Source: Kribbella italica (lineage in GTDB: Bacteria; Actinomycetota; Actinomycetes; Propionibacteriales; Kribbellaceae). Taken from it: DNA of 64,000 nt. The stretch lies in NCBI RefSeq assembly GCF_014205135.1, contig NZ_JACHMY010000001.1, forward strand, positions 2,170,001 through 2,234,000, in the 5' to 3' direction. This document shows, in pieces, positions 16,711 through 26,309 of the stretch. The translations under genes were made by a program, and so were the position numbers. Position 1 is the stretch's first letter; each line of letters starts with the position of its first letter. The notes under the pieces are model-generated. The model saw nothing but the letters and a program-made list of their open reading frames with translations, ran no database searches and was not told the DNA's origin.

Positions 16711-16711
<1 letters not shown>
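16457..16711 (-). CDS. DUF6412 family small membrane protein
   Basis: An 84-residue protein with an N-terminal hydrophobic helical region (about 4-40) and a basic, proline-rich tail containing AYVPLRDPDTAGRPRPRAPG, typical of this actinobacterial family. Function unknown. Its ATG overlaps the TGA of the principal sigma factor gene, so it is translated by coupling, and YidC follows 52 bases later. That order suggests a link to membrane-protein insertion. Confidence 0.75.
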
Positions 16712-18036
<1,325 letters not shown>

Positions 18037-18198
18037 GAATTACCTCTCGTCTGACGCAGGGTTTTCTGTACGGCGGAACTGGTGGAACAGGTGGTACACG
18101 AATTCTGCGCTGCGCACCGGCTTCTGTGCTCGTCTGCGATCGTGTTCGCTGGTCAGCAGTTATTCACCGGGATGCCCGTCAGGCGGCAGCAACACTAC

Positions 18199-18204
18199 AT
18201 TGTA
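18199..18204 (-). promoter_or_regulatory. Possible -10 for the principal sigma factor
   Basis: TACAAT on the minus strand, about 165 bases before the GTG start, in an AT-richer patch of the gap. No good -35 partner was found, so it is tentative. Confidence 0.3.
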
Positions 18205-18306
18205 ATCCGCCGAGCAACCCGAACCCACGCGCGACCCCCGTCCGGGCGTGGCACGCCCGGTGCCCGCACGCCCCCGCGGGCCGGCACCGGTCCTGTCCTT
18301 GAGTCC

Positions 18307-18927
18307 TCAACTGTTCCTGGTCTGCCGTAGTGGCCGGGCGACAACCCGTTGCTGGGCGACCTGCTGGGCGGCCTTGAACTGCCGCACCTTCACCAGCGAC
18401 GCCACGTCGATCACGTCCGCGACCGACTTGTACGCACCGTCCTCGCCGTACGGCTCGGACGCCTCGCGCCAGCCGCGCGGCCGGACCTTCAGCTGCTTGC
18501 CGAGCAGCGCGACGAAGATCTTCGCCTTCTGCGCGCCGAAGCCGGGCAGCGCCGACAACCTGGCCAGCAGGTCGTCACCGGACTTCACGTCGGCCCACAC
18601 GCCCGAGGCGTTGCCGCCGTACTCCTCGTCCAGGTGCTTGGCCAGCGTCTGGATCCGGGCGGCCATCGCGGTCGGGAACCGGTGCACCGCGGGCGGTCCG
18701 GTCACCACCTCGACGAAACCGTCCGGGTCGTAGGCGGCGACCGTGCACGGATCGAACGAACCTTCCATCCGCTTGGCGATCAGGACCGGGCCGGCGAAGG
18801 CGCGCTCCATCGGGATCTGCTGGTCGAGCAGCATGCCGACCATCAGCGCGAAAGGGTCCCTGCTCAGCATCTCGTCGGCGTCGGGCTGCTGCGCCAGGCA
18901 CAGTTTCTTGCTGCGTGTCGAAGTCAC
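18307..18927 (-). CDS. HhH-GPD base-excision DNA glycosylase-like protein
   Basis: A 206-residue protein of the HhH-GPD superfamily, which removes damaged bases. The early segment FALMVGMLLDQQIPMERAFAG and the hairpin region LSALPGFGAQKAKIF fit. It is shorter than Nth or MutY and has no iron-sulfur cysteine cluster. GTG 18927 is preferred because GGAGG precedes it. The start lies one base after the stop of the universal stress gene, so the two form an operon. Confidence 0.8.
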   Translation of the reverse strand: MTSTRSKKLCLAQQPDADEMLSRDPFALMVGMLLDQQIPMERAFAGPVLIAKRMEGSFDPCTVAAYDPDGFVEVVTGPPAVHRFPTAMAARIQTLAKHLDEEYGGNASGVWADVKSGDDLLARLSALPGFGAQKAKIFVALLGKQLKVRPRGWREASEPYGEDGAYKSVADVIDVASLVKVRQFKAAQQVAQQRVVARPLRQTRNS

Positions 18928-18928
18928 G

Positions 18929-19357
18929 TCAGTCCTCCTCCCCATCAATCAACTCAGCCTCTGCCTTGACGGCGAGTACCGGACACGGAGCGTCGAGCAG
19001 CACCCGCTGGGCGTTGCTGCCGAGGATGAGCTTGCCGACCGGTGACCGGCGCCTCAGGCCGATCACGATGAACTCCGCGTGCACCTGCTCGGCGACGGCC
19101 ACCAGGTCCTCCGCCGGGTCGAGTCCACGCACCAGTTGCCGCACCTCGTACGGCACTCCGGTCGAGTCGAGCTGCTCACGCACCTCCGTCAACGCGGCCT
19201 CACTGGCCGCGGCCTCGTCGCTGTCGAAGCTGCGCCCGCCACGGTGGGAGTTCACCACCACCAGCTTGGCGTCGCGGAGCGTCGCCTCCTCCGCCGCCCT
19301 TCGAAGAGCAGCACGCCCTTCGGCCTTCGGCACATAACCCACGACGATGGTCGTCAT
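18929..19357 (-). CDS. Universal stress protein, single UspA domain
   Basis: A 142-residue cytoplasmic UspA protein. It has the ATP-binding pattern at the C-terminal side (IGLRRRSPVGKLILGSNAQRVL), so it probably binds ATP. GGAGG precedes the ATG. It leads a two-gene unit with the glycosylase-like gene, suggesting a damage or stress link. Confidence 0.9.
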   Translation of the reverse strand: MTTIVVGYVPKAEGRAALRRAAEEATLRDAKLVVVNSHRGGRSFDSDEAAASEAALTEVREQLDSTGVPYEVRQLVRGLDPAEDLVAVAEQVHAEFIVIGLRRRSPVGKLILGSNAQRVLLDAPCPVLAVKAEAELIDGEED

Positions 19358-19637
19358 CGACTTGCCTCACCTCCGGGTGTCTGTCGACCCGTTCCGAACG
19401 ATACTGCCCTGAACCGCTACCGGCATCTGTGGAAAAGCACCATCTGTGTCGCGACCGTGACCGTTAGGCAGTTGTGTCCGCAACGAGACCGTGTCCACCC
19501 CGGGCAGGCAGTTCGGTTGGAACCTGCATACCCGCAGCCGTGGCTTCTAACCCTCCCCCGGGGCCGCCTTGGCCGACACCCTTGCAGGGTCCGGGGCCGA
19601 CGCGCCAGTCCCATGCCGTTGCCTTCGGCAAGGGGAC
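19358..19637 (+). other. Structured intergenic region, possible non-coding RNA
   Basis: The gap before the universal stress gene holds no credible gene. From about 19465 the plus strand can form several hairpins: GTTG/CAAC, GCAGG/CCTGC at 19505-19526 extended by CGGG/CCCG, and ACCCT/AGGGT at 19578-19590 flanked by GGCC. These lead into the terminator at 19638. No promoter is convincing and no known RNA family was recognised. Confidence 0.4.
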
Positions 19638-19678
19638 GGGCCGGTGTCCTACGTTGTCTGTGGTCCGGCCCCTTTCTT
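19638..19678 (+). terminator. Rho-independent terminator-like hairpin
   Basis: GGGCCGG and CCGGCCC pair over a 20-base loop, followed by TTTCTT on the plus strand. No plus-strand protein gene precedes it, which is why an RNA gene is suspected. It may also end the convergent minus-strand ligase transcript. Confidence 0.5.
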
Positions 19679-19699
19679 CACGCCGGTGGGCTAACCGGT

Positions 19700-21178
19700 T
19701 CAGTCGACCGGCCACTCGTGCACCGGGGTGTTGTCGTGCATGTGGTCGCGGTAGCGGCCCAGCATTCCTCGCAGAGCGTCACGACGATCGTGCGAGCCTT
19801 TGGTGTACAGGCGGTGGAACTCGTCGGCCTGCCAGGACGCACCGTTGCGGTGGGTGAGGCACCGTTGCTCGATGATGCCCAGCAGCCGGTCCCGTACGTC
19901 GGGAGCAACCCCCCACGCGTCCAGTCCCTGCGATGCCAACGGCAACAGGCGCCGCAGGACCAGCTCGGTCGCCCGCACCGTCCCGATCCCCGGCCAGAAC
20001 ACTTCCGCGTCGATGCCCTGCCGGGCCGCCTCGTGGAAGTTCTCCTCCGCCGCGCTGAACGACATCTGCGACCAGATCGGGCGCTCGTCGTCGGCCAGCG
20101 CGCGGACCAGGCCGAAGTAGAAGGCGCCGTTGGCCATCGTGTCGACGACGGTCGGGCCGGCCGGCAGCACCCGGTTCTCGACCCGCAGGTGCGGCTTGTC
20201 CCGGACAACGTCGTACACGGGACGGTTCCAGCGGTAGATCGTCCCGTTGTGCAGGCGAAGCTCCGAAAGAGCTGGGGCGTCGCCGCGATCGAGCACCGCG
20301 ATCGGGTCCTCGTTGGACGTCACCGGCAGCAGCGCCGGGTAGTAGCGCGAGTTCTCCTCGAACAGGTCGAAGATCGAGGTGATCCATCGTTCACCGAACC
20401 AGACCCGTGGCCGGACGCCCTGCGTCTTCAGCTCGTGGGTGCGGGTGTCGGCGGCCTGCTCGAACAACGCGATCCGGGTCTCGCGCATCAGCTCCTTGCC
20501 GAACAGGAACGGCGAGTTCGCCCCGACCGCGAGCTGGACGCCGGAGATCGCCTGGGCCGCGTTCCAGTACTTCGGGAACGCCTCGGGCGTCACCTGCAGG
20601 TGGAACTGCGTCGACGTACAGGCGGCTTCGGGCACGATGCTGTCGGCGGTGACGGCCAGCCGTTCGACGCCGTCGATGGAGATCTGCACGTCCTCGCCGC
20701 GGGCCTGGAAGATCTGGTCGTTCAGCAACGCGTAGCGCGGGTTGGTGCTGAGCGCCTCGCGGTGGATGTGCTCGGTCAGCAGCGTCGGCAGGATGCCGAC
20801 CACCACCATCGACGACCCGGTCCGCTGCGCCTTCTCCTCGGCCGCGTTCAGGCTGGCCCGGATCGAGGCCTCCATCGTGTCCAGCCCGTCGCCGTCGATC
20901 TGGCCGGGCGGCACGTTGATCTCGATGTTGAACTGGCCGAGCTCGGTCTGGAACGCGTCGTCCTCGATCGCGCTCAGCACCTCGGCGTTCTTGAACGCCG
21001 GGTCGCAGCGCTCGTCGACCAGGTTCAGCTCGATCTCGATCCCGGTCATCGGCCGTTCGGCGTCGAACCGTGCCTCCCGCAGCATCCGTGCGAAGGCGTC
21101 CAGGTTGCGATGGACCTGGTTGCGGAACGCCGTACGGTCCGCCCGGGTGAACTCGACCCGGTCGACTTCCTCGCCCAT
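19700..21178 (-). CDS. Glutamate-cysteine ligase-like protein (GCS2 family)
   Basis: A 492-residue ATP-dependent carboxylate-amine ligase of the GCS2 superfamily, whose members join glutamate to cysteine or another amine. Typical features are MTGIEIELNLVDE, GQFNIEINVPP and TSTQFHLQV with SPFLFGKEL later. Actinobacteria of this type make mycothiol rather than glutathione, so the product may not be gamma-glutamylcysteine; ergothioneine or another thiol route is possible. Not in an obvious operon. Confidence 0.82.
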   Translation of the reverse strand: MGEEVDRVEFTRADRTAFRNQVHRNLDAFARMLREARFDAERPMTGIEIELNLVDERCDPAFKNAEVLSAIEDDAFQTELGQFNIEINVPPGQIDGDGLDTMEASIRASLNAAEEKAQRTGSSMVVVGILPTLLTEHIHREALSTNPRYALLNDQIFQARGEDVQISIDGVERLAVTADSIVPEAACTSTQFHLQVTPEAFPKYWNAAQAISGVQLAVGANSPFLFGKELMRETRIALFEQAADTRTHELKTQGVRPRVWFGERWITSIFDLFEENSRYYPALLPVTSNEDPIAVLDRGDAPALSELRLHNGTIYRWNRPVYDVVRDKPHLRVENRVLPAGPTVVDTMANGAFYFGLVRALADDERPIWSQMSFSAAEENFHEAARQGIDAEVFWPGIGTVRATELVLRRLLPLASQGLDAWGVAPDVRDRLLGIIEQRCLTHRNGASWQADEFHRLYTKGSHDRRDALRGMLGRYRDHMHDNTPVHEWPVD

Positions 21179-21298
21179 CTGGCCTCCCCTGTCGCGGTAC
21201 CGCCGTGGGTACGGCGTACTTCTCAGTACCTGGCGACAGTCTGCCTGAACCGCGCCCCGGATGTGACGTGGATCGCGTCGCCGATCATCAGGTGGTCC

Positions 21299-22069
21299 TC
21301 AGCGCGGGACCACGATGAAGTGGTCGTGGACCAGCCGGCGTGGCTCCGGGCCCGCAGCGGTCAGCGCTTCGTCCAGCTCGGTCAGCGTCTCCGGGGCGAG
21401 CTCCAACGGGTGCTCGCCGGGATGTTCGGCGGCGCCCATCACGTAGTCCTCCCCCGGCCGGTCCGTCAGCTCGATGTGCGCGCCGAGCACCCGTTCCACC
21501 GGATTGCCCGCGGCAACGAATCCGGCCAGCCGCCGGATGCTGCTCCGGTACGACGACCAGTCGGGCACGTACAACCGGCCCGGGTACAACGAGTCGCCGG
21601 TCAGCAGCAGCCGCGTCTCCCGGTCGTAGACCGCGACGTCGCTCCCCTGGTGCCCCGGGATCGGGATCACGTCGAGAACGCGCTCTCCGAGGTCGAAGGT
21701 GACGATCTCGTCGGGCCAGGACGTGATCCCGAAGAACGCTGCGACCTCCTCCACCGACCTGCCGACCACGCGGTCGAACTGGTCGTCGCCACCGACATGG
21801 TCGCCGTGCCCGTGGGTGTGGGCGACCGCCAGCTCGAGGTCCCGACCGGCCAGCAGCTCGTCGACGACCGCGCGCAGATTCGCGTGCCCGGTCCCGGTGT
21901 CCAGCAGGAGAGCGCGCTCCGACCCGATCAGCAGGTAGAGGAACGGTCCCTCGAAGTTGGTGTGCAGCGCCTGGCGGATGATCACCGTCCGCTCGTCGTA
22001 CCAGTGCACCTGATGATCCGGCCCGTCGGCCGTCGTACCGTCGTCCCACCGGTCAGGGAAGCTCGCCAT
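21299..22069 (-). CDS. MBL-fold metallo-hydrolase
   Basis: A 256-residue metallo-beta-lactamase-fold enzyme. The metal motif is AHTHGHGDHVGG, with a further His in IPGHQGSDVAVY, an Asp in LLTGDSLYPG, and a late GAHIELTDRPG. It is cytosolic, since there is no signal peptide. The group includes glyoxalase II-like and other hydrolases; the substrate cannot be fixed. A CAGAAT element lies six bases before the ATG, so it may be leaderless. Confidence 0.85.
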   Translation of the reverse strand: MASFPDRWDDGTTADGPDHQVHWYDERTVIIRQALHTNFEGPFLYLLIGSERALLLDTGTGHANLRAVVDELLAGRDLELAVAHTHGHGDHVGGDDQFDRVVGRSVEEVAAFFGITSWPDEIVTFDLGERVLDVIPIPGHQGSDVAVYDRETRLLLTGDSLYPGRLYVPDWSSYRSSIRRLAGFVAAGNPVERVLGAHIELTDRPGEDYVMGAAEHPGEHPLELAPETLTELDEALTAAGPEPRRLVHDHFIVVPR

Positions 22070-22075
22070 GCCCGG

Positions 22076-22081
22076 ATTCTG
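22076..22081 (-). promoter_or_regulatory. Possible -10 for leaderless MBL gene
   Basis: CAGAAT on the minus strand, six bases before the ATG at 22069. Confidence 0.3.
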
Positions 22082-22140
22082 TCAGCCGGCTCCCCGCTCC
22101 CGCCCCCGGAACTGTCGGTGGCACCAGGGAGACTGTCGAC

Positions 22141-23484
22141 GTGCGTGCCGATCCATCGATCCTGCATGTCGACCTGGACGCGTTCTTCGCGGCGGTCGAG
22201 CAGCGGGACAAGCCCTCCCTGCGCGGCAAACCCGTCGTCGTGGGTGGGATCGGGCTGCGCGGAGTGGTCTCGACGGCGTCGTACGAGGCGCGCAAGTACG
22301 GCGTCCGCTCGGCGATGTCGACGGCCGAGGCGCGCTCGCGCTGCCCGCACGCGGCGTACCTGTGGCCGCGGTTCGAGGTGTACCGGGCGACCAGCCAGGC
22401 GGTGATGGCACAGATGCGGGCGCTGTCCCCGCTGGTCGAGCCGCTGTCGCTGGACGAGGCGTTCGTCGACCTGTCCGCGGCGGGCCTGCACGACCTGACC
22501 GTCGACGACGTCCAGGCGATCGCCGACGACCTGAAGGACGCGATCAAGGAAGCCAGCGGCGGACTGACCGCCTCGGTCGGCGCCGGGACGTCGAAGCTGA
22601 TCGCGAAGATCGCCAGCGACCTCGACAAGCCCGACGGCGTCGTCGTCGTACCGCCCGGGACGGAGGCGGAGTTCCTCGCGCCGATGCAGGTCACCGTGAT
22701 CCCCGGGGTCGGCCCGGCGACCGCGCAACGACTCAGCATGGCCGGCGTCCGGACGGTCGCGGACCTGCAGCTGCTCGACGAGGACGAGCTGATCCGTCAG
22801 GTCGGATCGGCCCACGGCACGAGCCTGCACCGGCTCGCCGTCGCCGCCGACGACCGCCCGGTGGTGAGCGACCGCGAGACGAAGTCGGTCAGCATCGAGG
22901 ACACCTTCGAGACCGACATCATCGATCGCTCGCTGCTGACCGCGATCAGCGAACGGATGGCCCACCGCGTCGCCGAACGCCTCCGCAAGGCCCAGCTCTC
23001 CGGCCGCACCGTCACCGTGAAGACGCGGATGCACGACTTCACCACCCACACCCGCTCGTCCACCCTGGCCGGCCCGACCGACGACCCCCGCGTGGTCGCC
23101 CGCGTCGCCCGCCGCCTCCTCGACGACAGTGACATCTCCGGCGGCATCCGCCTGCTCGGCGTCGGCGTCTCGTCCCTGGCCGACTGGATCCAGGACGACC
23201 TGTTCACCGAGTCCGAAGCCGACGAAGCAGCCGAGGCCGCCGTCGACCTCCCCGAAGTCCCCGTCCGCCCCCGCGAACGCGACACCGGCTACCACCCGGG
23301 CCAGGACGTCACCCACCCGACGTACGGCGCCGGCTGGGTCTGGGGCGCCGGCCGAGGCCGAGTCACCGTCCGCTTCGAGACCCCCGAGACGCGGGGTCCG
23401 ATCCGCACGTTCGCCCTCGAGGACCCAGAACTCACCAAGCTCAAGCACCCCAGCGCGGACGATTCCGAGGAACCCGCCGACTAG
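22141..23484 (+). CDS. dinB: DNA polymerase IV (Y family) with an extra C-terminal domain
   Basis: A 447-residue translesion polymerase. The catalytic motifs are ILHVDLDAFFAAVEQ, then SYEARKYGVRSAM and PLSLDEAFVDLS, with the helix-hairpin-helix VIPGVGPATAQRL. The little-finger domain ends near residue 355. A linker and a further segment (about 385-440, containing DVTHPTYGAGWVWGAGRGRVTVRFE) look like a small Tudor/SH3-like module as at the end of UvrD/PcrA. I see no LexA box upstream. A GGGAG motif lies before the GTG. Residues 356-384 are acidic with no canonical clamp-binding motif recognised. Confidence 0.92.
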   Translation: MRADPSILHVDLDAFFAAVEQRDKPSLRGKPVVVGGIGLRGVVSTASYEARKYGVRSAMSTAEARSRCPHAAYLWPRFEVYRATSQAVMAQMRALSPLVEPLSLDEAFVDLSAAGLHDLTVDDVQAIADDLKDAIKEASGGLTASVGAGTSKLIAKIASDLDKPDGVVVVPPGTEAEFLAPMQVTVIPGVGPATAQRLSMAGVRTVADLQLLDEDELIRQVGSAHGTSLHRLAVAADDRPVVSDRETKSVSIEDTFETDIIDRSLLTAISERMAHRVAERLRKAQLSGRTVTVKTRMHDFTTHTRSSTLAGPTDDPRVVARVARRLLDDSDISGGIRLLGVGVSSLADWIQDDLFTESEADEAAEAAVDLPEVPVRPRERDTGYHPGQDVTHPTYGAGWVWGAGRGRVTVRFETPETRGPIRTFALEDPELTKLKHPSADDSEEPAD

Positions 23485-23500
23485 GCGGTAGGTCTGTTGA

Positions 23501-24268
23501 TCAGTGGCGGAGGCGGACCGACAGGCAGGTGACGCAGCCTTCGAGCTTTTCGAATTCGGTGATGTCGACGGGGACCGGGGTGTAGCCGAGGGTGGTGAAG
23601 AGGGCGGCGGTGCGGGGTGCTGAGGCGGCCATCAGCAGGTGGGTGTCGTCGAGCAGTACGACGTGGGAGCCGGCTTCCTCGGGGACGGCGCGGAAGGTGG
23701 GGAAGGCTGCCGGGTCGTCGACGAGCGGCTCGTAGCCGATGACCGTTCCGTCGGGGAGGGCGGTGACGGCGGACTTGAGGTGGAGGACCTTGCGGACCGG
23801 TACGGCGACGACCTGCGCGCCGAGCGGTTCGAGGTGGGTGCGGAGCTGGTCGAAGCCGGACCGGTTGGTGCGACCGCCCTGGCCGACGTACACGGTGGTG
23901 CCGACCTTCAGGATGTCGCCGCCGTCGAAGGTGCCGGGGGCATCGACGTAGGCCAGGCGGTAGCCCTGGGCCTCGACCGCTTCGGCGGCGGCCGCGGCTT
24001 CCGGGCGTCGCTCGGTGGCGCCGGCGCGGGCGATCACCGCGAGGTCGCCGTACACGACCATCGTGTCCTCGACGAACACGCCATCCGGGCATTCGTCGAC
24101 CGGCGGGACCTCGACGGTCGTCCAGCCGGCGGCGGTCAGCGCGTCGACGTACTGCTGCCACTGCCGTACGGCGAGGTCGGCGTCGACCGGGACCCGTTCG
24201 AGGTGGGTGAGCAGACCCTCGGCGAGACGCGGGCTGGGACGGCGGACGAGCGCGCGGGTAGTGGCCAT
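23501..24268 (-). CDS. Dimethylarginine dimethylaminohydrolase-like amidinotransferase-fold enzyme
   Basis: A 255-residue guanidino-modifying enzyme. The catalytic Cys248 is near the C-terminus (GCVTCLSVRL), with the His in VLHLKSAVTALPDG and acidic substrate contacts in VFVEDTMVVYGD and DGGDILKVG. DDAH converts methylated arginine to citrulline and methylamines; ornithine or arginine deiminase relatives are shorter fits. A nitric oxide synthase is encoded 32 kb away. The ATG lies six bases after TACGCT, so the gene is probably leaderless; a longer in-frame reading is rejected. Confidence 0.85.
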   Translation of the reverse strand: MATTRALVRRPSPRLAEGLLTHLERVPVDADLAVRQWQQYVDALTAAGWTTVEVPPVDECPDGVFVEDTMVVYGDLAVIARAGATERRPEAAAAAEAVEAQGYRLAYVDAPGTFDGGDILKVGTTVYVGQGGRTNRSGFDQLRTHLEPLGAQVVAVPVRKVLHLKSAVTALPDGTVIGYEPLVDDPAAFPTFRAVPEEAGSHVVLLDDTHLLMAASAPRTAALFTTLGYTPVPVDITEFEKLEGCVTCLSVRLRH

Positions 24269-24274
24269 GCCCGG

Positions 24275-24280
24275 AGCGTA
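24275..24280 (-). promoter_or_regulatory. -10 element for leaderless DDAH gene
   Basis: TACGCT on the minus strand, six bases before the ATG at 24268. It decides the start codon. Confidence 0.5.
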
Positions 24281-24419
24281 ACCGGCGGCAACGGACGTGT
24301 CCGGGCCTCGTGCAACGGTCTGGAACTCACCCGGCAGGACCGTATGCATGGCGCGCCGATCGGCGGGTACCGGCAGGTCGATCCCGGTGTGGTTGCCGGG
24401 CACTGACTTGGAGGGTTCG

Positions 24420-24944
24420 ATGCCGAAGATCCTGCAGCACACCGGTGGTGACGTGGTCGAGGTCATCCTGGCCGATCACCGCTGGTTCGAGGAGGCGCTG
24501 CGCGAGCTGCGGGACGTCGGGAGCGACCGGGCCGCCGTACTGGCCGATCTCGCGACCGTCCTGATCGCGCACGCGGAGGCCGAGGAGTCGAAGGTCTACC
24601 CCCAGCTGCGGAAGAAGGACGCGATCGACGCCGACGAGGTCGAGCACTCCGAGCGCGAGCACGACGAGGGCAACGAGGCCCTGCTCGAGCTGATGGAGGT
24701 CGAGGACCCCGCGTCGGAGGAGTTCGGCGACAAGACGCACGAGTTGTCCGAGGCGCTGTCGCACCACCTCGACGAGGAGGAGCGCGACGTGCTCAACCCG
24801 GCGCGGACCGAAGTCTCCCAGGAGGTCCGTGACGACCTCGGGGAGAAGTTCGCGGCCGAGCGTGCCCGGCTGATCGACTCCGGTGCGGGCTCGATCGAGA
24901 ACGTGCGCAAGCTGGTCGAGGCGGCCAAGAAGAAGTCCTCCTGA
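24420..24944 (+). CDS. Hemerythrin HHE domain protein
   Basis: A 174-residue helical protein that probably binds a di-iron centre for oxygen or NO, or in iron handling. Expected ligands are the His in LADHRWFEE, the HAEAEE motif near residue 50, the His in EHSEREHDEGN, and HHLDEEE near residue 118. The chosen ATG has GGAGG eight bases upstream; a 41-codon upstream extension is not supported. A Lys-rich tail (AAKKKSS) ends the protein. No obvious operon partner. Confidence 0.88.
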   Translation: MPKILQHTGGDVVEVILADHRWFEEALRELRDVGSDRAAVLADLATVLIAHAEAEESKVYPQLRKKDAIDADEVEHSEREHDEGNEALLELMEVEDPASEEFGDKTHELSEALSHHLDEEERDVLNPARTEVSQEVRDDLGEKFAAERARLIDSGAGSIENVRKLVEAAKKKSS

Positions 24945-25061
24945 TCCGCCGTACCGTCCCCGCGACCAAGAGCGCGGGTCAGTCGCCGGACTCGGCGTGA
25001 GCGCGACTGGCCCGTGCCCCAGGTTCCGGGGACGGACCGCCGGCTGAATCCGGGCGCTGGG

Positions 25062-25067
25062 TAGGGT
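25062..25067 (+). promoter_or_regulatory. -10 element for leaderless MFS gene
   Basis: TAGGGT ends six bases before ATG 25074; no ribosome site is present. Confidence 0.5.
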
Positions 25068-25073
25068 CCGGGC

Positions 25074-26309
25074 ATGAATCGCCGGTGGCCGTTGCTCGGG
25101 TACCCGGCGTTTCTCCGGTTCTGGGCCGCGGACGCGATCTCGATGGCCGGTACGTCGATCACGACGGTGGCGCTGCCGGCGATCGCGATCTTCACGCTCG
25201 GCGCCTCCGACAGCGAGGTCGGCCTGATCAGCGCCGCGCGCTGGTTCCCCTACCTGCTGCTCGGCCTGCTGGCCGGCGTCTTCGTCGACCGGCACCGCCG
25301 CAAGCCGATCCTGGTCACCGCCGACCTGGCGCGTGGTTTAGTGCTCGCACTGATCCCGCTCTGCGCCGTACTCGACGTACTCTCGATGCCGCTGCTGATC
25401 GCGATCGTGCTCGTGTTCGGCGCGCTGTCCCTCGGGTACGACGCTGCACACCAGTCGTTCCCGCCCGTCCTGGTCCCGACCGCCCTGCTCACCCCGGCGT
25501 GGTCGCGCCTCATGCAGACCGACGCCGTCGCCTCGACCGGCGGACCGGCCATGGCCGGGTTCCTGGTCCAGCTGATCAGCGCACCGATCGCGATCCTGGT
25601 CGACGCACTCTCCTACCTGATCTCCGGCCTGCTCCTGCTCACCGTCCGGCCGCTCGGCCCGGAAGTTGCCCCCGGCAAGGACATTCCGCGGGACCTGCGC
25701 CAGGAGATCCGCGACGGTCTGGCCTGGGTCTACCGCGACCGGACCACCGGCCCGCTGGCGGTGACCGGGCACGTGTGGTTCGTGTTCCAGGGCATCATCG
25801 TCACGGCGTACACGGTCTTCGCGTACAAGACCCTCGGGCTGAGCGTCGGCGCGGTCGGGGTGACGCTGGCGATCGGCGGCGTCGGCTCGGTGATCGGCGC
25901 GACGGCGTCGGGCTGGTTCGGGCGGCGGATGGGCGTCGGGCCGGCGATCGTCCTCTGCCGCTGGATGACCCCGTTCGGCTACCTGCTGATCCCGCTGGCC
26001 GGCGACAACGCGCTCGGCTTCGCCATGCTGTGCGTGAGCCAGTTCGTCTTCGGGCTCTCGATCGGCATCGACAGCCCGATCGAGATGGGCTACCGCCAGT
26101 CCATCACGCCGTCCGGGCTGCTCGGCCGGCTGCATGCCACCTTGCGCTCGGTCAACCGCGCGTCGCTCACCGCGGGCCTGGTGCTCGGCGGCGTCCTGGC
26201 CGAACACCTCGGCCGCCGGGAGACGCTCTGGATCGGCGTCGCCGGCATGGTCCTGCAGGCCGTGCTCCTGCACCGCTCGGCCTTCCGCCACGCGAGGCTC
26301 GCCGCCTAG
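25074..26309 (+). CDS. MFS transporter (MFS_3/enterobactin-exporter-like type)
   Basis: A 411-residue integral membrane transporter with about 12 helices. It starts with YPAFLRFWAADAISMAGTSI and has the cytoplasmic motif LLAGVFVDRHRRKPIL after helix 2. These members usually export small hydrophobic compounds or siderophores. It stands alone on the plus strand. Its TAG shares CTAG with the stop of the convergent MBL gene. Confidence 0.88.
   Translation: MNRRWPLLGYPAFLRFWAADAISMAGTSITTVALPAIAIFTLGASDSEVGLISAARWFPYLLLGLLAGVFVDRHRRKPILVTADLARGLVLALIPLCAVLDVLSMPLLIAIVLVFGALSLGYDAAHQSFPPVLVPTALLTPAWSRLMQTDAVASTGGPAMAGFLVQLISAPIAILVDALSYLISGLLLLTVRPLGPEVAPGKDIPRDLRQEIRDGLAWVYRDRTTGPLAVTGHVWFVFQGIIVTAYTVFAYKTLGLSVGAVGVTLAIGGVGSVIGATASGWFGRRMGVGPAIVLCRWMTPFGYLLIPLAGDNALGFAMLCVSQFVFGLSIGIDSPIEMGYRQSITPSGLLGRLHATLRSVNRASLTAGLVLGGVLAEHLGRRETLWIGVAGMVLQAVLLHRSAFRHARLAA

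Noticed and set aside
19079-22405. Plus-strand open frame of over 1,100 codons across the ligase and MBL genes
   Set aside because: Antisense to clear GCS2 and MBL genes. Long open antisense frames are expected in very GC-rich DNA.
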